Shown here piece after piece: positions 56,660 to 64,000 of a DNA stretch of 64,000 bases (position 1 is the first letter of the stretch; every line of letters starts with the position of its first letter). A program made the position numbers and the translations under genes. The stretch is from Pedobacter foliorum (GTDB taxonomy: Bacteria; Bacteroidota; Bacteroidia; Sphingobacteriales; Sphingobacteriaceae). The notes beneath the pieces are model-generated. The model made no database searches. It was not told the origin of the DNA and saw only the letters and a list, made by a program, of their open reading frames with translations. The stretch lies in NCBI RefSeq assembly GCF_013266735.1, contig NZ_JABSNU010000004.1, positions 248,001 through 312,000 of the forward strand, read 5' to 3'.

Positions 56660-58531
56660 TTTTTGTATCCAAACATTGTCAGCAGGGCTGGCATCCATAA
56701 AAATGCCTCCGTCTAATGAAATCGATTGAACGGGGGCATTTACATTTACCTCAAAAAAAGTCTCCTTACGGTTGTTTTTCCAAGCTATGGGAGTTTGGTG
56801 TAATCGCTGTTGCTTGCCATCTATAAAAGTTATTTTTATATCAAATGGCACAGCAAACCCTCCTGTGTTTTTTACAGAAACGGTATAGTTTTTACCTTTT
56901 ACGGTAACCTTTGCAATAGAAAGATCTATGTAGTTATTGCTGAAAAACCAGCTGTTCCAAAACCAGTTTAAGTTTTGCTTTGTAGCATCATTAATGGAAT
57001 AAAAGAAATCCCACGGAATAGGATGTTTGCCGTTCCAACGATCCATGTAGGTGCGTAATGCCTTTCCGAACATTTCATCACCAAGCATATCTTTAAGTGC
57101 TAAGTAGGCTAATGAGGGCTTGCCATAGGCATTATTCCCATAGCCGGCATCAGATACCTGTGTAGACATGGAAATAATCGGTTGATCTTCTTCTGTTGAA
57201 GGATCAGATATCCATTTTTTAACTCGAAACTTTTTATAATTCTCGGCGGCTTTTTCTTTACCCAACTGTTGTTGGCCTATTAAATATTCTAGCGTTGTGG
57301 CCCAACCTTCATCCATAAAAGCATAGCGCGTTTCATTGGTGCCCATGTAAAAGGGGAAATAAGTATGAGCAACTTCATGATTCAGTACAAATTGAGAAAA
57401 CTCAAGATCAGGAGTGCTAGAGTCATTAATCATCATTGGATATTCCATGTCGGCAAACCCTTGAAAAGCCGTCATCTTTGAAAAAGGGTAGGGCACTCCC
57501 GGTAAATTGTTCGAAAACCAATCTAAAGCCAGTCGACCCCATTCAACAGCATGAGGAAAATCATTGGCAGCTTCATTATATGCAGCCTGAACGCTAGCCC
57601 TTCTATTCGTTTTTTTATCAACCACCACACTTGCCGCATCCCACACATAAGAACTGCTTAGCGAAAAAGTAACATCACTTATATTCTTGACTTCAAACTT
57701 CCAGATATTACCATCCTTTTGTTTGGTTACAGAGCCCTTTTTCATCTCTTCGGCAGTAGCAATGTGAATTACCTCGTCGGAAGTGTAAGATTTTTTAAGT
57801 CTTGATGCATATTCAGGTTCCAGTACTTCATCTGGGTTTAAAAAATCGCCGGTTGCCCAAACCACATAATTCTTAGGAGCTTTAACCGCCAATTTATAGT
57901 CGTTAAAGTCATTGTAAAACTCAGTTCTATCGGTATGAGGTATCATGTCCCAGCCATTGTAATCATCGTACACCGAAATCCTTGGGTAAGCGTAAGCAAC
58001 AAAAAGAGAGGTGTTGTCTATTTGACCTTCGCGACCACTTAATTTTGATAAAGGATAGCTCCATTCTATTTCAAAGGATGCCGACTGGCCTGGGAGTAAT
58101 GCATCTTTAAGTGCAACACTTGCAACAGTACCCCAGCCTGAGCTGTTCACTTCAAGAGTTTTGCCATTTATGGCAAATGATTTTATTTTTAATCCTGATG
58201 ATAAATAATCGGCTACAACATAGCCTGCTCGCGGTGCCTCAGGTTTGTGAATGTTATTTACAAATCTTATTGCTGCCGATTTTAGCGTATCGGGACTATT
58301 ATTGGTGTAAGTAATTGTTTCCTTTCCGGTAACTATCTTGTTTTTTTCGTCTACCGATACCTGAATGTCGTACTTTCCGTGGTTTTGCCAGTAATTTTTA
58401 CCTGGATTGCCATCATATGAACGGGTTCCTTTGTCGTAAGCATTCTTTATATTTCGTGGTGTATATAATTCTTGCCCACTAACTGTAAATGAAGTGATTA
58501 AGAAAAGGAATAGTACTTTTAAAGTGTTCAT
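56654..58531 (-). CDS. M1 family zinc metallopeptidase, secreted
   Basis: Exported aminopeptidase-like protein of 625 residues with a signal peptide (LKVLFLFLITSFTVSGQ). An N-terminal beta-saddle (about 45-250) precedes the catalytic domain, with the zinc motif HEVAHTYF and downstream Glu in MDEGWATTLEYL. GADMEN-like substrate residues are not obvious; the segment FQGFADMEYPMMI takes that place, so specificity may differ from aminopeptidase N. It is divergent from greA. There is no type IX sorting domain at the C-terminus. Confidence 0.92.
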   Translation of the reverse strand: MNTLKVLFLFLITSFTVSGQELYTPRNIKNAYDKGTRSYDGNPGKNYWQNHGKYDIQVSVDEKNKIVTGKETITYTNNSPDTLKSAAIRFVNNIHKPEAPRAGYVVADYLSSGLKIKSFAINGKTLEVNSSGWGTVASVALKDALLPGQSASFEIEWSYPLSKLSGREGQIDNTSLFVAYAYPRISVYDDYNGWDMIPHTDRTEFYNDFNDYKLAVKAPKNYVVWATGDFLNPDEVLEPEYASRLKKSYTSDEVIHIATAEEMKKGSVTKQKDGNIWKFEVKNISDVTFSLSSSYVWDAASVVVDKKTNRRASVQAAYNEAANDFPHAVEWGRLALDWFSNNLPGVPYPFSKMTAFQGFADMEYPMMINDSSTPDLEFSQFVLNHEVAHTYFPFYMGTNETRYAFMDEGWATTLEYLIGQQQLGKEKAAENYKKFRVKKWISDPSTEEDQPIISMSTQVSDAGYGNNAYGKPSLAYLALKDMLGDEMFGKALRTYMDRWNGKHPIPWDFFYSINDATKQNLNWFWNSWFFSNNYIDLSIAKVTVKGKNYTVSVKNTGGFAVPFDIKITFIDGKQQRLHQTPIAWKNNRKETFFEVNVNAPVQSISLDGGIFMDASPADNVWIQKL

Positions 58532-58606
58532 TTTATACTAGTTAACTTATTGGAAATATAAAAATAGCCTTATTTTATTCATAACTGCATCATTTTAGGT
58601 CAATAA

Positions 58607-58638
58607 TTTGTTTTTGTGGTATTACCCCATTATCTTCG
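58607..58638 (+). promoter_or_regulatory. Candidate greA promoter
   Basis: TTTG (58607-58610), a 20-base spacer, then TATCTTCG (58631-58638), 7 of 8 with the Bacteroidota -7 consensus. The start of transcription would be near 58645, only a few bases before the terminator-like hairpin of the greA leader. Confidence 0.5.
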
Positions 58639-58647
58639 TTTTAATTG

Positions 58648-58695
58648 AAGCAAGACTATGTAGGTTAGAACCCCATGTAGTCTTGTTTGTTTTTT
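58648..58695 (+). terminator. Terminator-like hairpin in the greA leader
   Basis: CAAGACTA (58651-58658) pairs perfectly with TAGTCTTG (58678-58685). The stem extends outward (AAG with TTT, one G-U) and inward by wobbles, and is followed at once by TTTGTTTTTT. The gene upstream is divergent, so only greA's own transcript can pass here. This suggests attenuation of greA, with a released RNA of about 50 bases. Confidence 0.6.
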
Positions 58696-58721
58696 AGAGT
58701 AATTAACAAAATAAACGAGCT

Positions 58722-59195
58722 ATGACAGAGGTAACATATTATACCCAAGATGGTTTAGATAGACTAAAGGAAGAAGTACACTATTTAAAGACTACCGGAA
58801 GGCAGTTAATATCTAAAGCAATAGCTGAAGCAAGAGATAAAGGTGACCTTTCTGAGAACGCGGAATATGATGCAGCAAAAGAAGCACAAGGATTACATGA
58901 AGCCAAAATATCTAAGCTTCAGGCAACACTTGCAACAGCTAGACTAATTGATGAATCGAAACTAGATACTTCTAAAGTACTGGCATTATCAATCGTAAAG
59001 ATCAAAAATCTTAAAAACGGAGCAACCATGAGTTATCAATTGGTGGCCGAGTCTGAAGCAGATTTAAAAACAGGAAAGATCTCTGTAAAATCTCCTATCG
59101 CACAAGGCTTGCTAGGTAAATCTGTTGGTGATAAAACTGAAATTCAGGTTCCTGCAGGTAAGATCGAATTCGAAATACTGGAAATCACAAGATAA
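58722..59195 (+). CDS. greA: Transcription elongation factor GreA
   Basis: Rescues backtracked RNA polymerase by stimulating transcript cleavage. It has 157 residues, the usual length. The N-terminal coiled coil carries the acidic tip DLSENAEYDAAKE (about 46-58); the C-terminal FKBP-like domain includes SPIAQGLLGKSVGD. Upstream lies a leader with a promoter-like element and a terminator hairpin, so the gene may be controlled by attenuation. The HIT gene follows after 11 bases. Confidence 0.97.
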   Translation: MTEVTYYTQDGLDRLKEEVHYLKTTGRQLISKAIAEARDKGDLSENAEYDAAKEAQGLHEAKISKLQATLATARLIDESKLDTSKVLALSIVKIKNLKNGATMSYQLVAESEADLKTGKISVKSPIAQGLLGKSVGDKTEIQVPAGKIEFEILEITR

Positions 59196-59206
59196 AATCC
59201 AAAAAC

Positions 59207-59608
59207 ATGTCAAGCATATTTTCAAAAATCGTTAATGGTGATATTCCGGCGCATATAGTTGCAGAAACCAGCGAATTCCTTGCCTTTTTAGATGTAAGTC
59301 CATTAGTAATGGGGCATGTTCTGGTTATCCCTAAAAAGGAAATCGATTACATCTTTGATATGGATGACGAAAGTTATTTCGGATTAACTTTATTTGCCAA
59401 AATAGTAGCTAAAGGATTAAAAGAGGCCTTCCCTTGCAAAAAGGTAGGTGTCGCGGTAATCGGACTTGAAGTACCCCATGTACATATTCATTTAATCCCG
59501 ATGAATGCCGTAAACGATATGAATTTTAGTAAGGAAAAGCTGAAACCTACAAACGAGGAGTTAGCAGAAGCCGCAGCTAAAATTAAAGCCGCACTAACCC
59601 GCGACTAA
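59207..59608 (+). CDS. HIT family nucleotide hydrolase/transferase
   Basis: A 133-residue Hint-type protein with the histidine triad HVHIHLIP (about 97-104) and the N-terminal SIFSKIVNGDIPAHIVAE. Such enzymes hydrolyse AMP-linked compounds such as aminoacyl or phosphoramidate adenylates. It follows greA closely and is closed by a strong terminator 22 bases downstream, so greA and this gene form an operon. Confidence 0.95.
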   Translation: MSSIFSKIVNGDIPAHIVAETSEFLAFLDVSPLVMGHVLVIPKKEIDYIFDMDDESYFGLTLFAKIVAKGLKEAFPCKKVGVAVIGLEVPHVHIHLIPMNAVNDMNFSKEKLKPTNEELAEAAAKIKAALTRD

Positions 59609-59630
59609 AAACATTATTTTATAATACCTG

Positions 59631-59662
59631 AAAGGCAGCGTCTAGAAACGCTGCCTTTTTTT
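59631..59662 (+). terminator. Rho-independent terminator after greA-HIT
   Basis: Stem AAAGGCAGCGT / ACGCTGCCTTT with a 6-base loop region followed by a T-run. It is GC-rich against the background and ends the greA-HIT transcript. Confidence 0.9.
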
Positions 59663-59684
59663 GTTGATGTAGTTGTTGATGTTT

Positions 59685-59795
59685 TTGGTAGTGTATTTGG
59701 CGGATATCGTCATCCCTAATTTGTCGTCATCGCGAAGTTCATCATCCTGACGGGGGGAGCGTAATCAAATAGGGAATACAATATCACCTGATCTA
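59685..59795. repeat. Degenerate GTCATC-type repeat region
   Basis: The gap between the HIT terminator and the MazG-like gene contains several GTCATC motifs (ATCGTCATCCC, TCGTCATCGCG, TCATCCTGACGG) and loose terminal inverted repeats (CCCTAATTTG and CAAATAGGG, one-base bulge). It resembles a decayed copy of the element in the accB-accC gap. It has no coding frame. Confidence 0.45.
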
Positions 59796-59824
59796 TCCTA
59801 AACCATTTATTTCAACGTCTCGTT

Positions 59825-60151
59825 TTACCTCAACTTCTCATTGTTTTTATGTCTTTCTGAATCGCGGATGTTCTTTTTAACCAAATTCTTCTCTAATGCC
59901 TCTGTTAAATCAATGCCCGTCTGATTGGCCAGACAAATCAATACAAAAAGCACATCGGCCATTTCATCACCCAGATCAACCGCTTCGTCGCTTTTCTTAA
60001 ACGACTGCTCGCCGTATTTTCTCGACATGATTCTGGCTACTTCGCCAACTTCTTCCATTAAAATGGCAGTATTTGTTAATTCATTAAAATATCTGATGCC
60101 TGTAGTGTTTATCCATTGGTCTACAGTTTTCTGTGCTTCTTCTATTGTCAT
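59825..60151 (-). CDS. MazG-like nucleotide pyrophosphohydrolase
   Basis: A 108-residue single-domain all-alpha NTP pyrophosphohydrolase. The metal-binding acidic motifs are ILMEEVGEVARIM and LGDEMADVLFVLICLANQ. It probably removes non-standard nucleoside triphosphates; the exact substrate is unknown. It is the next minus-strand gene after dtd, 312 bases away, and no neighbour shares an obvious pathway. Confidence 0.88.
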   Translation of the reverse strand: MTIEEAQKTVDQWINTTGIRYFNELTNTAILMEEVGEVARIMSRKYGEQSFKKSDEAVDLGDEMADVLFVLICLANQTGIDLTEALEKNLVKKNIRDSERHKNNEKLR

Positions 60152-60463
60152 TATCGTTTTGTCTTTTTATGCCCTACTCTTAGGTGAATTAATATCAAAT
60201 CAGGGATTTTTAAGAGTTGATTTTAGTTACCAATTCAAATATAGGTTTTTTCATTTTTCGGTGGGGGCCATCGTCATTAATACTGTTAATGTGAAAAAGA
60301 TTAATAGCAGTCTAGAATTGATTTGGATGCCGGCTTAAGTTAGTCTACAGTGACTAAAGATTCAATCCACGGTGAGCCCACCTTTTTTCTAGCAAAACGT
60401 GGACTCACCGTGGACTGACTCTAGCCAAAACCCAAGTAAATTTAAGATGTGTTACAGGAAAAG
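60152..60463. other. 312-base intergenic region with two inverted repeats
   Basis: No coding frame is supported here. The part next to the MazG-like start is AT-rich and may hold its promoter. The middle holds a 6-bp inverted repeat TTAGTC / GACTAA (60340-60357), and the part nearer dtd holds a long GC-rich hairpin (60366-60414). Confidence 0.6.
60366..60414. repeat. 16-bp GC-rich inverted repeat downstream of dtd
   Basis: TCCACGGTGAGCCCAC (60366-60381) and GTGGACTCACCGTGGA (60399-60414) pair along 16 positions with a single non-standard position, which becomes G-U only in minus-strand RNA. The 17-base loop has six Ts. No T-run follows on either strand, so it is not a standard terminator. 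It is far richer in G and C than the surroundings. Confidence 0.65.
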
Positions 60464-60916
60464 TTACTCCTTGTTTTTGGTGTCGATGGTAATGGTGACC
60501 GGGCCGTCGTTTACCAGACTTATTTTCATGTCCGCACCGAATATTCCAGTTTGAATTTCCTTATTTAGTAAGGAAGATAACTGTTTAATCATTGTTTCAT
60601 ATAGAGGGATTGCCTTATCAGGTCTTGCAGCTCTTGTAAAGCCAGGTCTGTTGCCTTTTTTGGTAGATGCAAATAGCGTAAATTGGCTAATCAGCAAAAT
60701 ATTTCCGTCAATATCAGCAAGTGCTTTATTCATCAGTCCGTCGGCATCTCCAAAAACACGCATATTGACTATTTTTTGCGCCAACCATTCTAAATCTTCT
60801 TGTGTGTCAGCATCTTCAATGCCTAACAAAACCAGGAAACCATCGTTAATAGTGCCTGTTGTTTTGCCGTCTACCTTACAGTTTGCTTCGGTAACTCTTT
60901 GGATAACAGCTCTCAT
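60464..60916 (-). CDS. dtd: D-aminoacyl-tRNA deacylase
   Basis: Removes D-amino acids (and glycine from tRNA-Ala) from mischarged tRNAs. It has 150 residues, the usual length. The MRAVIQRVTEANCKV start and the two active-site motifs LLISQFTLFA and NRPGFTRAA are intact. It follows rsgA on the same strand with a 5-base gap, so they form an operon. Confidence 0.96.
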   Translation of the reverse strand: MRAVIQRVTEANCKVDGKTTGTINDGFLVLLGIEDADTQEDLEWLAQKIVNMRVFGDADGLMNKALADIDGNILLISQFTLFASTKKGNRPGFTRAARPDKAIPLYETMIKQLSSLLNKEIQTGIFGADMKISLVNDGPVTITIDTKNKE

Positions 60917-60921
60917 AAAAA

Positions 60922-61842
60922 CTAAGCTCTTGTTTCGTTTCCGTTGTAAATACTAAGGTAACTTTCGTACCTGCTGATCTCTATTTCACCGCTTTCGACT
61001 GCTTTTATAACTGCGCATCCAGGCTCATTTACATGTCGGCAATTATTGAATTTACATTCATGCATCAAATCTCTCATCTCTCTGAAATAATGACCAAGCT
61101 CTTCTGGCCTGATGTCAAATATGCCCAGTTCTCTGATGCCGGGGGTATCGATAAGGTAGCCTCCGAAAGGTAAAGTATGCATTTCAGCAAAAGTGGTTGT
61201 ATGCTGACCTTTATCACTGGCTTCAGATATTTCGCCGGTTTTGATACTTCTGCCGGGTAGTAAGGCATTAATTAAACTTGATTTTCCTACGCCGGAGTGT
61301 CCCGAAAATAAGGTTGTTTTATCTTTAAGCAAGCTTTCTATTTGAGGGATATTGGTGCCTTCTATAGCAGATACGGTATAGCATGGGTAGCCAATGTTTT
61401 CGTAAATAGCAGCGTACTCTGCCAAAATAGCTAAGCCATCCTCATTAAAGAGATCCAGTTTATTGAAAATTAATACTGCGGGAATAGAATACGCTTCGGC
61501 AGTTGCCAAAAAACGATCAATAAAACCCAAAGAGGTACGGGGAGAGGCAAGTGTAACCACTAGGAAAGCCTGATCCATATTTGCCGCAATAATTTGCGCC
61601 TGTTTGGATAAATTGATCGACTTACGGATAATGTAATTTTTTCTGTCGTGCAGTTTATAGATGACCCCGTTATCCGAATTTGGTTCAAGCTCAAAGTCTA
61701 CCTGATCTCCAACCGCAATGGGATTTGTGGTCTGAATACCTTGAATTCTGAACTTACCTTTAATACGGCAATCGTAATCGGTGCCATTTTCTGCATGTAC
61801 CTGATACCAGCTTCCTGTTGATTTAATTACTAATCCTTGCAT
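60922..61842 (-). CDS. rsgA: Small ribosomal subunit biogenesis GTPase RsgA
   Basis: Circularly permuted GTPase that helps late 30S maturation. It has 306 residues: an OB-fold (about 1-70), then GTPase motifs in permuted order, G4 NKLDL before G1 GHSGVGKSSL and G3 DTPGIREL, and a C-terminal zinc site (CKFNNCRHVNEPGC). It is followed by dtd after 5 bases and is divergent from the thr leader. Confidence 0.97.
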   Translation of the reverse strand: MQGLVIKSTGSWYQVHAENGTDYDCRIKGKFRIQGIQTTNPIAVGDQVDFELEPNSDNGVIYKLHDRKNYIIRKSINLSKQAQIIAANMDQAFLVVTLASPRTSLGFIDRFLATAEAYSIPAVLIFNKLDLFNEDGLAILAEYAAIYENIGYPCYTVSAIEGTNIPQIESLLKDKTTLFSGHSGVGKSSLINALLPGRSIKTGEISEASDKGQHTTTFAEMHTLPFGGYLIDTPGIRELGIFDIRPEELGHYFREMRDLMHECKFNNCRHVNEPGCAVIKAVESGEIEISRYESYLSIYNGNETRA

Positions 61843-61910
61843 ATAAAGGTGTAAAGGTAAGGAATTGTATTTAGTACTTACTATGTACTTCTTTCAATAG
61901 ATAACCCAAA

Positions 61911-61945
61911 ATATTTTTCTAATCATTTGCTAATTAGAAAAATAT
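61911..61945. promoter_or_regulatory. 13-bp perfect inverted repeat over the thr promoter region
   Basis: ATATTTTTCTAAT (61911-61923) and ATTAGAAAAATAT (61933-61945) are exact inverted repeats with a 9-base spacer. The spacer contains TTTG (61926-61929), a possible -33 box, and TACTTTAC (61951-61958) follows after 21 bases as a weak -7 box. A dimeric repressor bound here would block thr transcription; rsgA on the other side starts 69 bases away. Confidence 0.55.
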
Positions 61946-61993
61946 AACTTTACTTTACACCATAGCACAGTAAGTGTAAAAAATACAATGTAT

Positions 61994-62056
61994 ATGAACT
62001 CAACAATTACAACCACTACCACAACCACCGGAATTTCTCGGAGGAAGGTAAGCTAA
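61994..62056 (+). CDS. thrL: thr operon leader peptide
   Basis: A 20-residue leader, MNSTITTTTTTTGISRRKVS, with eight Thr and two Ile codons ahead of thrA. An in-frame ATG at 61988 would add two residues. Slow translation of the Thr run when charged tRNA-Thr is scarce should let the segment 62041-62048 (GAGGAAGG, inside this frame) pair with 62093-62100 (CCTTCCTC) and break the terminator. This is the classic thr attenuator logic and the sequence shows all parts. Confidence 0.92.
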   Translation: MNSTITTTTTTTGISRRKVS

Positions 62057-62123
62057 TGGTGTAACTGAAAAAAATAAAAACCACGAAAAGCGCCTTCCTC
62101 TAAACCGGGAAGGCGCTTTTTTT
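62039..62123 (+). promoter_or_regulatory. thr attenuator: antiterminator and Rho-independent terminator
   Basis: The terminator stem is GCGCCTTCC (62090-62098) with GGAAGGCGC (62108-62116), extended by AAAA/TTTT and ending in seven Ts. The antiterminator pairs GAGGAAGG (62041-62048) with CCTTCCTC (62093-62100), which uses the left arm of the terminator. The two structures exclude each other. thrA starts 13 bases after the T-run. Confidence 0.9.
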
Positions 62124-62136
62124 ATAACCAACAACT

Positions 62137-64000
62137 ATGAATATTTTAAAATTTGGAGGCACATCAGTCGGTTCTGTCGAAAGCATAAGCGCTTTGATAG
62201 AGATACTTAAGCCACTACAGGGAGATGAGAACCCTATAGTAGTTTTATCAGCAATGGGCGGTGTTACCAACGCATTACTTGACATGGCGGAAAATGCCCG
62301 GAACTTAAGAGACTACGGCGATGCATTGAAACTTGTTGAGGAGAAACACTTTAAGGTAATTAGAACTTTATTACCTGCAGGAGCACAAAATCCGGTGCTT
62401 ACTAAGCTTAAAATTTATTTCAATGAGCTTGAAGATATTTTACAATCGGTATATAATCTTCGTGAGCTTAGTGCTCAAACCAGAGATTTGATTCTTAGCT
62501 ACGGAGAGCGCTGTTCTACGGTAATGATTAGTCATATTGCTAAGCGACAATTTCCTGATGCACTTTATGTGGACGGAGCTGAGTTGATCAAAACGGACAG
62601 TAATTTTGGCCAGGCTAAGGTAAATACTTACATGACCGAGATGCTCATCAATGATTTTTACGAAGCCAACAACAACAAAATGTTGTTTGTTACAGGTTTC
62701 ATCTCGAGTAATGATGAGGGACGCGTTACTACGCTTGGTCGTGGTGGTAGCGATTATACAGCCGCAATATGGGGTGCAGCCTTAAATGCGTCTGAAATAC
62801 AGATATGGACTGATGTTGATGGTATGCTAACTGCTGATCCACGTATCGTTAAAAAAGCTTTTTCATTACCTGAATTAAGCTATACAGAGGCAATGGAGCT
62901 ATCTTACTTTGGTGCAAAGGTAATTTATCCTCCAACAATGATTCCTGCCTTTTTAAAGAAGATTCCGATTGTAATTAAAAATACATTCAATACTGCTTTT
63001 GCAGGAACATATATTAAACACGGTGTAAGCCCTTCGAACCTTCCGATAAAGGGAATCTCATCGATTGACGAGATCAGCGTTTTAAACTTGTCTGGAAGCG
63101 GCATGGTGGGCAAAGCAGGCTTTAGTGGTAGGCTGTTCTCTATGCTTTCTCGTGAGCAGGTTAACGTTGTGTTGATTACTCAATCGTCATCTGAGCACAG
63201 CATTACTTTTGCGGTGAAACCGGCTGATTCTTTAAAAGCATTGTCGTTAATTAATAAAGAGTTTGAATTGGAGCTTCAGGCCAGAAAACTGGAATATCCT
63301 GAGGTAGAAAACGGTTTGTCTGTTGTAGCAATAGTTGGTGAAAACATGAAACGTACACCGGGTATGTCGGGCAAGTTGTTTAGTGCGCTTGGTCGTAACG
63401 GTGTAAATGTTAGGGCTATTGCCCAGGGTTCTTCGGAGTACAACATTTCGGTAATTATCTCAAAAACCGATTTGTCTAAAGCCGTAAATGCGATACATGA
63501 TGCATTTTATGCTGACCTTAAGAAAACGTTGCATATATTTTGTCTTGGAACCGGAAACATAGGGAAAACCTTGTTTAAACAGCTTCAGGATCAGATGCCT
63601 TTCCTTGCCGATAATAACGATCTGCAAGTTAAAGTTATGGGAGTAAGTAATACCCGCAAAATGTATCTCGATCCAAGGGGTATCGATCTTAATACCTGGG
63701 AAGAGGATTTAAATAGCCAGGAGACCAAAGCAAGTTTGCCTGATTTTATCAGACGAATGAAAGCGATGAATCTTCCAAACTGTGTGTTTGTTGACAATAC
63801 TGCAAGTCATAATCCGGTTGAGTTTTATCTGGATATATTGCAATCGAGCATTTCTGTGGTTACTTGTAATAAACTGGGCAACTCGGCAGATTACGAACAA
63901 TATGCAGCCTTTAAAAAAGCAGCAAGAACGTATGGCGTCGACTTTTTCTATGAAACGAATGTAGGTGCAGGTTTGCCAATCATCCGCACACTTAAAGATT
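62137..64000 (+). CDS. thrA: Bifunctional aspartate kinase / homoserine dehydrogenase, 3' end cut off
   Basis: First and third steps of threonine and methionine synthesis from aspartate. The frame runs off the right edge after about 621 codons; full-length proteins have about 815. The kinase domain starts MNILKFGGTSVGSVESI and includes RGGSDYTAA. Two ACT domains (about 305-460) follow, then the dehydrogenase, with its NAD(P) motif CLGTGNIGKTL starting at about 469. It is controlled by the thr attenuator directly upstream. thrB and thrC probably follow outside the window. Confidence 0.96.
   Translation, partial: MNILKFGGTSVGSVESISALIEILKPLQGDENPIVVLSAMGGVTNALLDMAENARNLRDYGDALKLVEEKHFKVIRTLLPAGAQNPVLTKLKIYFNELEDILQSVYNLRELSAQTRDLILSYGERCSTVMISHIAKRQFPDALYVDGAELIKTDSNFGQAKVNTYMTEMLINDFYEANNNKMLFVTGFISSNDEGRVTTLGRGGSDYTAAIWGAALNASEIQIWTDVDGMLTADPRIVKKAFSLPELSYTEAMELSYFGAKVIYPPTMIPAFLKKIPIVIKNTFNTAFAGTYIKHGVSPSNLPIKGISSIDEISVLNLSGSGMVGKAGFSGRLFSMLSREQVNVVLITQSSSEHSITFAVKPADSLKALSLINKEFELELQARKLEYPEVENGLSVVAIVGENMKRTPGMSGKLFSALGRNGVNVRAIAQGSSEYNISVIISKTDLSKAVNAIHDAFYADLKKTLHIFCLGTGNIGKTLFKQLQDQMPFLADNNDLQVKVMGVSNTRKMYLDPRGIDLNTWEEDLNSQETKASLPDFIRRMKAMNLPNCVFVDNTASHNPVEFYLDILQSSISVVTCNKLGNSADYEQYAAFKKAARTYGVDFFYETNVGAGLPIIRTLKD

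Noticed and set aside
59925..60338. 137-residue plus-strand open frame opposite the MazG-like gene
   Set aside because: Most of it is the mirror image of the MazG-like frame, and the rest has no recognisable domain or start signal.
1..64000. CRISPR arrays, tRNA or rRNA genes, prophage or insertion sequences
   Set aside because: I saw no regularly spaced direct repeats, no tRNA-like cloverleaf with CCA, no rRNA segments and no transposase, integrase or phage structural proteins.

Overview
The window is a stretch of AT-rich core chromosome from a Bacteroidota bacterium, most likely of the Sphingobacteriaceae (Pedobacter-like). The reasons are a full-length sprA (type IX secretion translocon) in the order ruvA-sprA-gcvH, an acyl-lipid operon pdxA-DUF177-rpmF-plsX-fabH-accB-accC, several lipoproteins with Bacteroidota-type signal peptides, promoters of the TTG-N19-22-TAnnTTTG type, and few clear Shine-Dalgarno sites. 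No rRNA, tRNA, CRISPR array, prophage or insertion sequence was seen. The family assignment is inference.

Layout. 1-2.3 kb: a LytS/LytTR two-component pair (the kinase is cut by the left edge) and a DUF4397 lipoprotein. 2.3-5.6 kb (minus): a small zinc-ribbon protein, a Crp-AraC fusion regulator and dxs, the last two overlapping by one base. 5.7-9.7 kb (plus): glyA and a large GAF-PAS-PAS-PAS hybrid histidine kinase. 9.73-9.99 kb: two tandem copies of a hairpin unit that look like small minus-strand RNA genes or duplicated terminators. 10-15.7 kb (minus): a beta-helix lipoprotein, a broken comF, rlmN, rluF, a DinB-like protein and a WYL regulator. 15.8-18.3 kb (plus): an amidohydrolase, a flavin oxidoreductase and acylphosphatase. 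18.3-23.6 kb (plus): a tight run of flippase, dut, TPR protein, DUF4292 lipoprotein and an EnvC-like protein. 23.7-30 kb (plus): two tatA genes, gatA, a MltD-like transglycosylase, maeB and ruvA. 30-38.3 kb: sprA, gcvH, vanZ-like gene and a 40-residue lipoprotein. 38.4-41.4 kb: feoA, feoB and an SprT-like gene. 41.3-54.8 kb (minus): a lipoprotein, fused alpha/beta 2-oxoacid dehydrogenase E1, LutB-like protein, M28 peptidase, rpiB, tatC and the lipid operon. 54.9-64 kb: rsmA, a hydroxyacid dehydrogenase, M1 peptidase, greA, HIT protein, MazG-like protein, dtd, rsgA, and a threonine attenuator in front of thrA (cut by the right edge).

How parts work together. accB/accC/fabH/plsX cover the start of fatty-acid and phospholipid synthesis. 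The two tatA genes and the distant tatC make a Tat system, and sprA is the outer-membrane exit of the type IX system. glyA and gcvH join in one-carbon metabolism. lutB and the fused E1 feed 2-oxoacid oxidation.

Most notable, beyond the housekeeping genes: the tandem hairpin pair at 9.75-9.94 kb; a thr leader peptide with mutually exclusive hairpins and a 13-bp perfect inverted repeat over its promoter; a terminator in the greA leader; a comF gene with two disabling lesions; the Crp-AraC fusion; a tiny lipoprotein gene at the end of the sprA cluster; and scattered GTCATCCTGA-type repeats, one sitting inside the accB-accC operon. I did not find a clearly new multi-gene system.
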